From positions 160,633-224,632 of the forward strand of contig CAVOXF010000001.1 of the NCBI GenBank assembly GCA_963700375.1: a stretch of DNA of 64,000 nucleotides, given 5' to 3'. Below are positions 32,712 through 40,646 of this stretch, piece after piece. Source of the DNA: JAHEEL01 sp963700375. Its GTDB lineage: Bacteria > Actinomycetota > Acidimicrobiia > Spongiisociales > UBA5794. A program made the translations under genes and the position numbers. Numbering within the stretch: the stretch's first letter is position 1; every line of letters begins with the position of its first letter. The notes under the pieces are model-generated. The model searched no databases. It saw only the letters and a list, made by a program, of their open reading frames with translations, and was not told where the DNA came from.

Positions 32712-34364
32712 TCAGTCGGCTTCAGGCAGCGTCAACTCGAAGACGCTCTCGCCGCCTTCATATCGGTACGTGAGATCGCCGCCCATCAGACGGGCCAGCG
32801 TCCGGGAGATCGCGAGTCCCAGACCCACCGAACCCGGGCGTCCGGGGTCTCCGTGCGCACTCTCGTACGCCTCGAAGATCCGCTCCCGACCCTCGACTGG
32901 GATTCCGGTCCCGTTGTCGCACAGGCGCAGAATCGCCGCGCCATCGTCGCGATCCAGCTCAACTCGAATCGTGTCCCCGCCGTAACGCAACGCGTTACTG
33001 ACGAGATTTCGGACAATCTGCCGGACCCTTCCCGGATCTCCAACCGCGGTCACTGATCCGGCCAGCATCGTGATGCCGGTGTGCGTGTCCTGCTGGATCG
33101 CCTCGAGGACCTGCGCCGCCTGGGCCCGCAGGCTGACACGGACCCGGCTGACGGTCAGCGTCCCGGAGTCCGCCTTGGCAGCCGCGAGCAGATCGTTGAC
33201 GATGTTGACGAGGTCGGTGCCTTCCGCGACCACCGAGTCGAGAAGCGCCGAACGTTCCTCGGGCGAAAGATCCAGCGACGGATCGCGCAGGATCTCGCTT
33301 GTTCCCACGACGGTTGCCAGCGGCGTTCGCAGCTCGTGGCTCACGCTCGCGAGGACCATGTCCTTGGACCGAACGAGTTCGAGCAGAGCGTCGAGGGCAC
33401 TGTCGCGCTCCCAGTAGGCGCCGATCATCGTCGCGGCGGCAGCGAGCAGCGACCGGTCTTCATTCGTCCATTCCCGCTCGGCGTCCCGGTCCGACAGTCC
33501 GATCAGGCCAACCCATTCGCCGCCAACGAAGATCGGAACGTCGATCTCCGACGCGATCATGATCGGGTCCCCGGCGTACACCTCATGCTCCGGACCCACG
33601 AGTGTCGACGGTGTGAGCGCAATCGGCTCGCCCTTCTCGAGCGCGTCGCGGGTCGTGGGCATCCGCTCCCACGGGATGATCTCCCAATAGGCGTCGGTCT
33701 CGGGATGTCCCGGATCCCCCGGTCGACGCGCGGTGGCGACCGTGCGCGAGCAGAGCCCCAATTCCGGGTCCGTCACGTTGCGTTCGACGAACACGGAGCT
33801 CGCCGACGCTGCCACCGGGAGCGCTTCGACCGCTTGACGCAGCGAGTCATCCCCTGTGTTGGCGAGCAGGGATTGGGCGCATCGGGCGAGGGCCGAGTGG
33901 TACTGGATGAGGCGCTGGTGGGTGGTCTCCTCGTCCTCGATCCAGAGGCGGGTCTGGCTGGTCTCCACTGCCCCGCCGAGAATGCCGGCCACCGACCGAA
34001 GGAAGTCGGCGTCGTCCGAGGTGAAGGCGCGGCTCTCGCTTCCGCGTACCGCGAGACTGCCAGTGGGCCCCGACGGACCGGGAATCTCCACGCTCAACCC
34101 GCGGGTGACTCGGTGATCGTCGTCGAGCACCGATCCGTCGATCCGCTCATCGGGTTGCTGCCCCTGCCGGATTTCGACGTCGTCAACGTCGAGGACCCGA
34201 TTGGCCAATTCGGTCGCCAGATCGAAGAGCGGAGCGAGATCGCTGCACTCCGCCGCGAACTCGGCGATGCGCGCGATCGCGGCCAGCGGCGACAGGCCGC
34301 CGGGATCGCTCAACCCGGATGCCGGAGGCGGCGACGCCGCGTCTCTTTGGATTGTCGAACTCAT
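32712..34364 (-). CDS. GAF-domain sensor histidine kinase
   Basis: A 550-residue soluble kinase. Two GAF-like sensor regions (about residues 25-150 and 175-325) precede HisKA, with phospho-acceptor His in VSHELRTPLATVVG, then HATPase with N-box NLVSNALRYGG, DNGTGIP and GLGLAISRTLARL. No transmembrane helix is visible, so it would sense an internal cue. It lies 83 nt downstream of the membrane kinase and response regulator genes, so it may feed the same regulator. The start MSSTIQ at 34364 is the best fit but has a weak ribosome site. Confidence 0.88.
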   Translation of the reverse strand: MSSTIQRDAASPPPASGLSDPGGLSPLAAIARIAEFAAECSDLAPLFDLATELANRVLDVDDVEIRQGQQPDERIDGSVLDDDHRVTRGLSVEIPGPSGPTGSLAVRGSESRAFTSDDADFLRSVAGILGGAVETSQTRLWIEDEETTHQRLIQYHSALARCAQSLLANTGDDSLRQAVEALPVAASASSVFVERNVTDPELGLCSRTVATARRPGDPGHPETDAYWEIIPWERMPTTRDALEKGEPIALTPSTLVGPEHEVYAGDPIMIASEIDVPIFVGGEWVGLIGLSDRDAEREWTNEDRSLLAAAATMIGAYWERDSALDALLELVRSKDMVLASVSHELRTPLATVVGTSEILRDPSLDLSPEERSALLDSVVAEGTDLVNIVNDLLAAAKADSGTLTVSRVRVSLRAQAAQVLEAIQQDTHTGITMLAGSVTAVGDPGRVRQIVRNLVSNALRYGGDTIRVELDRDDGAAILRLCDNGTGIPVEGRERIFEAYESAHGDPGRPGSVGLGLAISRTLARLMGGDLTYRYEGGESVFELTLPEAD

Positions 34365-34447
34365 CTGGACGCTCGCAGTCAGATTCTCCCGTCCCCCAGC
34401 AATCGGCCGACGAGTGCCTCGTCTTGAGCATCGCCGCAACGCCAGGC

Positions 34448-35869
34448 TCAGACCGGCGGAGACTCCGTTGGCGCCTCCCTCGGCAACTGGATCGCAATCC
34501 GCGTGCCGCCCGGCCCGGCGCGCGATGCCGAAACCGTTCCGCCGTGAGCCTCCACGATCGCCTGCACGATGGCGAGACCCAGTCCGGCACCACCCAACGA
34601 GCGCGACCGGGAAGGGTCTGCTCGATAGAAGCGGTCGAAGATCTGATCGAGGGCTGCGTCGGGAATCCCGGGTCCATTGTCGACCACGTCGATCGACACC
34701 ACGCCGGCCGCGGGTTTCACAACGACGTCGGTCTCGGTCCCTTCCGGGGTATGCACCCGAACGTTCGACAACAGGCTTGTGATCACCTGGGTCAGACGCT
34801 CCTCATCGGCTTCCAACATCACCGAATCCGGAGAATCAACCCGAATCGGACGCCTCGGATCGATCGCCGCATGGTCGCCCGCAGCATCTCGGATGATCTG
34901 GGCCGCGTCGACCGCACCAATTCGCAACGCCTGGCTCTGATCGAGCCTCGCAAGGGCCAGCATGTCTTCAATGAGGACGGCCATTCGGCGGCTCTCGCTC
35001 TCGATGCGCGACCATGCCTTGTCCTCATCCTGCGGCGCCGGGAGTCCACCCTTGCCGCGCAGTTCGGCGTAGCCGGAGATCGTGGCCAGCGGCGTGCGGA
35101 GCTCGTGAGACGCATCAGCGACGAAACGCCGGAGCCGATTCTTGGCATCGCGTTCGGTCTCGACAGCCTCTTCGAGGTGGGTCAGCATCTCGTTCAGCGA
35201 GACCCCGAGGCGTCCCAATTCTGTGTTCGGGTCCGTCTCGGGAACCCGACGGGAGAGATCCCCGCCGGCAATGGCTTCCGCGGTATCGACCATCTCGTCG
35301 ACCGGCCGCATGCTCTGTCGAACCGTCCACCACGTGGCGGCGGCGCCAAGCAGCAGCACCCCGGCGCCGGCGAGCAGCAGCGTGCGAATGAGTTCCGATG
35401 TCGCCGCGCCAACCTCTTTGAGCGGCCACGCGAGTACGACCTGCGCCCCTTCCGGCAGACCCCGGACGAGGGCCCGATATCTCAGCGTTGCGTCCACGGC
35501 GTCGAGGTACACGAAGCCCGGGGCGTCCGTCAACCCAGCAACGTCAGGTAGCGGGTCCGGGTCATCGGCAAACCCGGAGGGTCGGGCGAGGACCACGAAC
35601 CCTTCGTTGCTCAGCACGATCTCGGCCGTTGGGCGAAGGAAGGACTCACTATCGGTCTGTACATCGGGAGGGGGCGGTTCATTGTCCGTTGGAACCTCGC
35701 CGGGCCGCTGCACGGGGATCGGCCCGCGTTCGGCGATCCCGAGCAGTGTGCGGTCGATCTGTGAGACGAGGATGTCCGAGGTTGAGCGAGAAGCCACGAA
35801 CCCGACGGCGAGTATCGCCACCAGAAGGAGGATCGTGAACGAGATCACGAGCCGGGTGCGCAGGCTCAT
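34448..35869 (-). CDS. Membrane sensor histidine kinase
   Basis: A 473-residue kinase coupled to the response regulator by an ATGA overlap. TM1 is residues 8-27, an extracytoplasmic sensor about 28-160, TM2 about 162-182, HAMP about 183-235 (RPVDEMVDTAEAIAGGDLSRRVP), HisKA with phospho-acceptor His in DASHELRTPLATISGY, and HATPase with SLLSNVRVHTPEG, DNGPGIP and GGAGLGLAIVQAI. Architecture and operon resemble actinobacterial PhoR/TcrY-type kinases. Both neighbouring promoters carry putative boxes for the partner regulator. Confidence 0.92.
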   Translation of the reverse strand: MSLRTRLVISFTILLLVAILAVGFVASRSTSDILVSQIDRTLLGIAERGPIPVQRPGEVPTDNEPPPPDVQTDSESFLRPTAEIVLSNEGFVVLARPSGFADDPDPLPDVAGLTDAPGFVYLDAVDATLRYRALVRGLPEGAQVVLAWPLKEVGAATSELIRTLLLAGAGVLLLGAAATWWTVRQSMRPVDEMVDTAEAIAGGDLSRRVPETDPNTELGRLGVSLNEMLTHLEEAVETERDAKNRLRRFVADASHELRTPLATISGYAELRGKGGLPAPQDEDKAWSRIESESRRMAVLIEDMLALARLDQSQALRIGAVDAAQIIRDAAGDHAAIDPRRPIRVDSPDSVMLEADEERLTQVITSLLSNVRVHTPEGTETDVVVKPAAGVVSIDVVDNGPGIPDAALDQIFDRFYRADPSRSRSLGGAGLGLAIVQAIVEAHGGTVSASRAGPGGTRIAIQLPREAPTESPPV

Positions 35870-36567
35870 ACGTGAGGCATCCGGATCACGTAGCCGACCC
35901 CGCGCACCGTCTGGACGAGTGAACCGCCGGTATCACCGAGTTTCTTGCGCAGATACGAGACATAGGTCTCGACGATCCCGTAGTTGCCGTCGAAGTCGTA
36001 CTCCCACACGTAGTCGACGATCTGCCCTTTCGACATCACCCGGCCCCTGTTGAGCGTCAAGAATCGCAGCAGCCGGAACTCGGTCGGTGACAACTGAACC
36101 TCGTCGGTTCCGACAAAGACCTGATGGGCGTCCTCATCGATCACGAGGTCGCCGACGACGAGGCGGGAGGATTCGGGATGTTCCCCGGCCCGGCGTAGCA
36201 ATGCCTCGATGCGAAGGCCCAGTTCTTCGAGGCTGAACGGCTTGGTGAGGTAGTCGTCGCCACCCTGGCGGAATCCTGTGCGCAGATCATCGATGTCGTC
36301 GCGGGCGGTGAGGAAGATGACCGGAACCTGCACGCCGTCACGCCGGACTCGGCGGCACACTTCGAAGCCATCCATCTCCGGCATGTTCACGTCGAGCACG
36401 ATCAGGTCGGGTGTCGCCGACTTCACACTGCGGAGGGCGTCGAATCCGTTCCCCGCGGTCTGCACGGTGTAGCCCGCGAACCGGAGCGCACTGGACACCA
36501 GATCAGACAGCGCTTCCTCATCATCGACCACGAGAATGGTGGCGTCCCGGTTGATTCTCTCATCCAT
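35866..36567 (-). CDS. OmpR/PhoP-family response regulator
   Basis: A 233-residue regulator. The receiver domain has the acidic pair VVDDEE, the phospho-acceptor Asp in LIVLDVNMPEMDG, a Thr in FLTARDD and Lys in YLTKPFS. The DNA-binding winged helix follows, with LSPTEFRLLRFLTLNRGRVMSKGQIVDYVW and ETYVSYLRKKLG..VQTVRGVGYVIR (outline). The start MDERINRD at 36567 was chosen since conserved sequence begins just after. A direct-repeat box at 36591-36608 suggests autoregulation, and similar boxes occur before DUF4956 and cotH. Confidence 0.93.
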   Translation of the reverse strand: MDERINRDATILVVDDEEALSDLVSSALRFAGYTVQTAGNGFDALRSVKSATPDLIVLDVNMPEMDGFEVCRRVRRDGVQVPVIFLTARDDIDDLRTGFRQGGDDYLTKPFSLEELGLRIEALLRRAGEHPESSRLVVGDLVIDEDAHQVFVGTDEVQLSPTEFRLLRFLTLNRGRVMSKGQIVDYVWEYDFDGNYGIVETYVSYLRKKLGDTGGSLVQTVRGVGYVIRMPHV

Positions 36568-36590
36568 AATCCGCGAACGTAGCGGTCCTT

Positions 36591-36608
36591 CCTGGGAGTT
36601 TCCTGAGA
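36591..36608 (-). promoter_or_regulatory. PhoP-like direct-repeat box upstream of the response regulator
   Basis: On the minus strand TCTCAGG-AAAC-TCCCAGG, a 7-4-7 direct repeat 24 nt upstream of the regulator start. It has the same layout as the boxes at 37468-37485 and 37525-37542. Confidence 0.5.
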
Positions 36609-36616
36609 ACACCATG

Positions 36617-36655
36617 TGAGATGTCGCAGACTCCCGGTGGAGCTGCCACATCTCA
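36617..36655. promoter_or_regulatory. Long interrupted palindrome upstream of the response regulator
   Basis: TGAGATGT (36617-36624) pairs with ACATCTCA (36648-36655); inner GCA/TGC and CTCC/GGAG also pair around a CGGT loop. It could be a terminator for the upstream small gene on the minus strand or an operator. Confidence 0.5.
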
Positions 36656-36670
36656 CTGACCCGTGGTGCG

Positions 36671-36820
36671 CTACGGGCCGGGGCCCACCATGGCCACAAC
36701 GATGAGGAGGCACCCGGCGAGCGCCACCACCGCGGTGCCGGGCACAGCGAACACTCGGGAACGTGGTCGACCGGCGGGACTCGGCGCCGGGATGACCGAT
36801 TCCTGCGTCGTCGCTCTCAC
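36671..36820 (-). CDS. Short membrane ORF coupled to DUF4956
   Basis: A 49-residue frame starting GTG in the DUF4956 stop (GTGA overlap) and ending at 36671. After a polar N-terminus it has a single hydrophobic helix (AVVALAGCLLIVVAMV). Start-stop coupling supports it, but there is no family match. The hairpin at 36617-36655 follows it. Confidence 0.4.
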   Translation of the reverse strand: MRATTQESVIPAPSPAGRPRSRVFAVPGTAVVALAGCLLIVVAMVGPGP

Positions 36821-37419
36821 GTCCCCATACCGATGGCATCTACCTGAGAGCGATCAGCCGACGCTGCCCGGCTCGACGTCGGCAGTTCGAACCGCACCTC
36901 CACGGACGTCGTGTTGCTGACCAAATCGACCCTGCGGACGGCAATTCGGTGGATCTTGGCGTCGAGCAGGATTCCCAGGTACTCGATGAGTGCCGCTTCG
37001 TTCGTGTAGGCCACGTCGAGGGTGAGCACCTCGGTTCGATACCCGGCAAAGAGCAGCGGATGATCGCCGATATAGAGCGCCAGAAGGATCGCTCCCATCA
37101 ACGCTGCAATGGTCCAACCGGGAGTAGTCGCAATCCCGGTGAGAAGTCCAAGGGCGAGCGCTGCGAAGTAGTAGGCCACCTCCTGCTGATCGAGGGTGTC
37201 CGACCGGAGCCGAATGATCGAGAGAATGCCGAACAGACCCAGACCCAGGCCTGCCGCGATCGCCGAAGAGGAAAGCACATAGGCAACGGCCACGACGCCC
37301 ACGTTGGCGCCGAGGTAGGCCACCACCATTGCTTTGCGGCGGTGGCGCGGAAAGTACAGAACGAAGGTCAGGATCGCAATGGCGACGAGATCGATTGCGA
37401 AAAGCATGGCGTGAGACAT
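36817..37419 (-). CDS. DUF4956 membrane protein
   Basis: A 200-residue protein with four N-terminal transmembrane helices and a cytoplasmic C-terminal domain. It has the DUF4956 signature GLGLGLFGILSIIRLRSDTLDQQEVAYYFAALALGL (outline). The start MSHAMLF at 37419 follows GGGAGC. Genes of this family usually sit with CotH and a VTC-type polyphosphate polymerase. CotH is present here (divergent at 37606) but no VTC gene is in the window. A PhoP-like box at 37468-37485 precedes it. Confidence 0.85.
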   Translation of the reverse strand: MSHAMLFAIDLVAIAILTFVLYFPRHRRKAMVVAYLGANVGVVAVAYVLSSSAIAAGLGLGLFGILSIIRLRSDTLDQQEVAYYFAALALGLLTGIATTPGWTIAALMGAILLALYIGDHPLLFAGYRTEVLTLDVAYTNEAALIEYLGILLDAKIHRIAVRRVDLVSNTTSVEVRFELPTSSRAASADRSQVDAIGMGT

Positions 37420-37467
37420 GGAGTGCTCCCTGGTTGGTGGTTTGTTGACCACAGGTTCACCGCCCGC

Positions 37468-37485
37468 CCTGGGGAGAACCTGAGA
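37468..37485 (-). promoter_or_regulatory. PhoP-like direct-repeat box upstream of DUF4956
   Basis: On the minus strand TCTCAGG-TTCT-CCCCAGG, a 7-4-7 direct repeat 49 nt upstream of the DUF4956 start. Confidence 0.5.
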
Positions 37486-37524
37486 GTCAGCTGCCGAGAT
37501 CCTGTGAATCGTCGGCACCGTGAT

Positions 37525-37542
37525 TCACAGGGAACTCACAGC
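37525..37542 (+). promoter_or_regulatory. PhoP-like direct-repeat box upstream of cotH
   Basis: TCACAGG-GAAC-TCACAGC is a 7-4-7 direct repeat 64 nt before the cotH start, nearly identical to the known mycobacterial PhoP consensus. An inverted half-site CCTGTGA at 37501-37507 makes a perfect 10-bp palindrome with its first half (37501-37531). Confidence 0.65.
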
Positions 37543-37605
37543 GGATCCCGAGGGAGATCGCACGTTCGCGCGGTTTCCTCGTGACACGATTCAAAGGAGA
37601 TCCAC

Positions 37606-38985
37606 ATGTCAGCCATGCCCAGTTCCACATCGGTCCGTCTTCGACGTCTCGTCGTAGGGATCACGATGATTATCAGCGTCGGACTCGTCGCTTCGTCGTG
37701 CGCCTTCGCCGCGGACGAGGCGGATGCCGGCGTTTCGGCCTCAGCGGCCACGAGGACCACCGAAGGAGGCGTATTGGATGCCTCTGTTGTGCACGAGGTC
37801 GAGGTCACGTTCGACGAAGCCGACTACGACGCGATGATCGAGACCTACTCCTCGACCGGCGACAAGGAGTGGATCGAGGCCACCGCGACGATCGATGGTG
37901 TCACGTTCGAACACGTCGGCCTTCGGTTGAAAGGCAATTCATCGCTCCGCGGGCTCAGCGACGGTCTCGGAGCCCAGAGTGCCACCGTCTCAGCCGACAA
38001 CCCCGCCGACTTGCCCTGGCTGATCCGCTTCGACAAGTACGTCGACGGACAGAACTATGAGGGACTCTCCGACCTGGTCGTCCGTTCGAACAACACCGAG
38101 ACATCCCTCAACGAGGCGGTTGCCCTCGATCTGCTCGAGCTCGCCGGCCTGGCCTCCCAGGATGCCATCGCCGTCGGTTTCAGCGTCAACGGAAGCGACC
38201 CGACGCTCCGGTTGGTGATCGAACACCCCGACGATGTGTGGCTCGAAGACAACTTCGAAGACAACGGCGCGCTCTACAAGGCTGAGAGCACCGGCGACTA
38301 CAGCTACCGAGGCGACGATCCGGAGTCCTACGACGACGTGTTCGACCAGGAAGCAGGGAAGGACAACGAAGACCTCACGCCCCTGATCGAGTTCCTGGAC
38401 TTCATCAACAACTCGGACGATGCGACGTTCAACGCCGAACTGGCCGATCATCTCGACGTCGAATCGTTCGCTACCTACCTCGCGACGCAGGACCTGATCG
38501 ACAACTTCGATGACATCAACGGACCCGGCAACAACTCCTACCTGTACTACGACTCCGAGACGGACGTCTTCACCGTGGTCGCCTGGGACCACAACCTTGC
38601 GTTCGGTGTGCAGAACAACGACGGGGTTGGTCCGGGCGGCGCTCCGCGGGGTCAAGCCGTCGGTGCGGACGCTGCCGGGTCAGCGCCCGGCGAAGCCGCA
38701 CCCTTCGATGGCCCCGGCGGCGCAGCACCCGACGGCGGAGGCCCCGGTGTTGGCCCCGGACGTGGAGGTGCTCAGGCAAATGTGCTGGTTGAGCGCTTCC
38801 TGGCCAATCCGGAGTTCGCATCGCTCTACGACCAGGCGCTCGGCGATCTCGAGGCCGCTCTGTACGAAAGCGGCACTGCCTCCGATGTGCTCGCCACCTG
38901 GGTCTCGGTCCTTGTATCGAGCGATCTCGTCGACGCGCACACCATTGAGGTTGAGGCCGCAGCGATCGCCGGCTACTTCGCGTAG
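37606..38985 (+). CDS. CotH-family protein kinase-like secreted protein
   Basis: A 459-residue exported protein with an N-terminal signal (hydrophobic 15-32, possible lipobox ASSC at residue 32). The CotH fold is marked by VGLRLKGNSSLRG, the ATP-lysine region LPWLIRFDKYVDGQ, NDSS-like LVVRSNNTETSLNEAVA, the catalytic DDINGPGNNSYLYYD and VVAWDHNLAFG. Bacterial CotH proteins are atypical kinases; known ones phosphorylate spore-coat proteins. A Gly/Pro/Ala-rich low-complexity insert (about residues 350-390) precedes the last helix bundle. AGGAG precedes the ATG. It is divergent from DUF4956 with PhoP-like boxes between. Confidence 0.88.
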   Translation: MSAMPSSTSVRLRRLVVGITMIISVGLVASSCAFAADEADAGVSASAATRTTEGGVLDASVVHEVEVTFDEADYDAMIETYSSTGDKEWIEATATIDGVTFEHVGLRLKGNSSLRGLSDGLGAQSATVSADNPADLPWLIRFDKYVDGQNYEGLSDLVVRSNNTETSLNEAVALDLLELAGLASQDAIAVGFSVNGSDPTLRLVIEHPDDVWLEDNFEDNGALYKAESTGDYSYRGDDPESYDDVFDQEAGKDNEDLTPLIEFLDFINNSDDATFNAELADHLDVESFATYLATQDLIDNFDDINGPGNNSYLYYDSETDVFTVVAWDHNLAFGVQNNDGVGPGGAPRGQAVGADAAGSAPGEAAPFDGPGGAAPDGGGPGVGPGRGGAQANVLVERFLANPEFASLYDQALGDLEAALYESGTASDVLATWVSVLVSSDLVDAHTIEVEAAAIAGYFA

Positions 38986-39072
38986 TCCAGCGGCCAGGGC
39001 CGGCTCCGCCTCGTGTCAGGGCGCAGGGCGGACGGTACGCTCTCTCCCCTCGCCAAACCGAGGAGTTCGCCA

Positions 39073-40362
39073 GTGGGATCAATCGATCTCGGCCCCTTTC
39101 CCATGGTCGACGGCTTCGAAGAGGCGTCGGCCCTGGATGAGGCCGACCCGTTGCGTCCGTTCGCAGACCGTTTCGTGCCGACTGAACCGGACTTGATCTA
39201 TCTCGACGGCAACTCGCTCGGGCGCCTCCCGGTCTCGACGGTCTCCCGCGTGCACGACGTCGTGGACCGCGAATGGCGCGACCGGCTGATCCGGTCGTGG
39301 CCCGAGCGCTGGTGGAATCTCGCCGACGAGATCGGCAGCCAGATTGCTCCCCTGATCGGTGCACAGCCGGGCGAGGTCATCGTCGCCGACTCGACCTCGG
39401 TCGTCCTCTTCAAGCTCACCCTCGCGGCGCTGCAGGCCCGTCCGGGGCGGTCGCGGATTGTCACGGATGACCTCAACTTCCCGACCGACGCCTATGTCAC
39501 CGTGGCCGCCGCCAATCTCGCCGGGGGTCGGGAGGTCGTCACCGGTCGGTCGGCCGACGGAATCGACGGGGCGGAGGATGCGATCATCACGGCCCTCGAC
39601 GAGGACACGGCGCTGCTGACGTTGTCCCACGTGGCCTTCAAGAGTGGATACCAGTACGACATGGCGCGGCTCACGAGCGCAGCCCACGATGTCGGGGCCC
39701 TTGTGCTGTGGGATCTCAGCCACTCGGTCGGCGTCGTCCCGGTCGATCTTGGCGGCGCCGAAGCGGACCTGGCCGTCGGATGCACCTACAAGTACCTGAA
39801 TGGCGGGCCGGGATCACCGGCGTTTCTCTATGTCAGCACGAGGATCGACGCCGAGGTCGACAACCCCCTGTCGGGATGGTGGGGTCACGTGCAGCCGTTC
39901 GCGTTCGACCTCGAGTACACCCCGGCGGCGTCGATCCGTCGATTCCAGACCGGAACGATGCCGATCCTCTCGCTCTCCGCGGTCGAGACCGGAGTCGCTC
40001 TCACCACCGAGGCGGGAATCGACAACCTGAGGACGAAGTCGATCGGCCTCTCCGAGTTCTTCATCGAACAGAGCGAGGTTCACCTCGAACCGCTCGGATT
40101 CTCGGTCGCCTCACCGCGCGACGCCGCGCGACGCGGCTCGCACGTGTCGCTCCGCCATGTGGATGGCTGGCGCATCGTCCGGGCGATGATCGAACGCGGC
40201 AAGGTCATCCCCGACTTCCGCGAACCCGACAACCTCCGCTTCGGCTTCGCCCCCCTCTACACCAGCTACACGGACCTGCACACGGCGATCATCCGCATCA
40301 AGGTGCTGATGGCTGCCGGTCTCCCGAACAGCTATCCCCAGACCCGTACCTCGGTGACGTAG
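39073..40362 (+). CDS. kynU: Kynureninase
   Basis: A 429-residue PLP enzyme cleaving kynurenine to anthranilate and alanine. It has IYLDGNSLGRLPVST near the start, DSTSVVLFKL, the PLP-binding VLWDLSHSVGVVPVDL and the Schiff-base lysine near residue 239 in VGCTYKYLNGGPGSPAFLYV. The C-terminal RFGFAPLYTSYTDL is family-typical. GTG 39073 has AGGAG 7 nt upstream. No other kynurenine-pathway gene is nearby, so it may serve tryptophan catabolism with genes elsewhere. Confidence 0.93.
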   Translation: MGSIDLGPFPMVDGFEEASALDEADPLRPFADRFVPTEPDLIYLDGNSLGRLPVSTVSRVHDVVDREWRDRLIRSWPERWWNLADEIGSQIAPLIGAQPGEVIVADSTSVVLFKLTLAALQARPGRSRIVTDDLNFPTDAYVTVAAANLAGGREVVTGRSADGIDGAEDAIITALDEDTALLTLSHVAFKSGYQYDMARLTSAAHDVGALVLWDLSHSVGVVPVDLGGAEADLAVGCTYKYLNGGPGSPAFLYVSTRIDAEVDNPLSGWWGHVQPFAFDLEYTPAASIRRFQTGTMPILSLSAVETGVALTTEAGIDNLRTKSIGLSEFFIEQSEVHLEPLGFSVASPRDAARRGSHVSLRHVDGWRIVRAMIERGKVIPDFREPDNLRFGFAPLYTSYTDLHTAIIRIKVLMAAGLPNSYPQTRTSVT

Positions 40363-40587
40363 CAGGGAGCTGCGGGCAAGTGCCGAACAACGGGGCGAAC
40401 GGGATTCAACTGCCGAACCGGCGGCGTTGCAGGCCTGACGGCGCGGGACGCCGACACGTCGCCGAAAGGGTTGACAGGACATCGTCATCCACCGGAGGCC
40501 CCGACATTCAAGGAGACCACGGCCGTAGCCACCACGAGGACCCGTTCGTTTCGCTCATAGAGGGGACCCGCCGAGACCCGCCGAGAG

Positions 40588-40622
40588 AGAGCGGACGCCG
40601 GGGAGAACCCGGCGTCCGCTCT
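40588..40622. terminator. Strong bidirectional terminator between kynU and pckA
   Basis: AGAGCGGACGCCGGG, loop GAGAA, CCCGGCGTCCGCTCT: a perfect 15-bp stem between convergent genes. The rest of 40363-40646 shows only a short direct repeat GACCCGCCGA x2 just before it. Confidence 0.85.
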
Positions 40623-40646
40623 TCGATCAGGCTGTGCTTGGGTGGG

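Noticed and set aside
33081..34427. 448-codon frame antisense to the GAF histidine kinase
   Set aside because: Typical GC-rich antisense shadow of a conserved gene.
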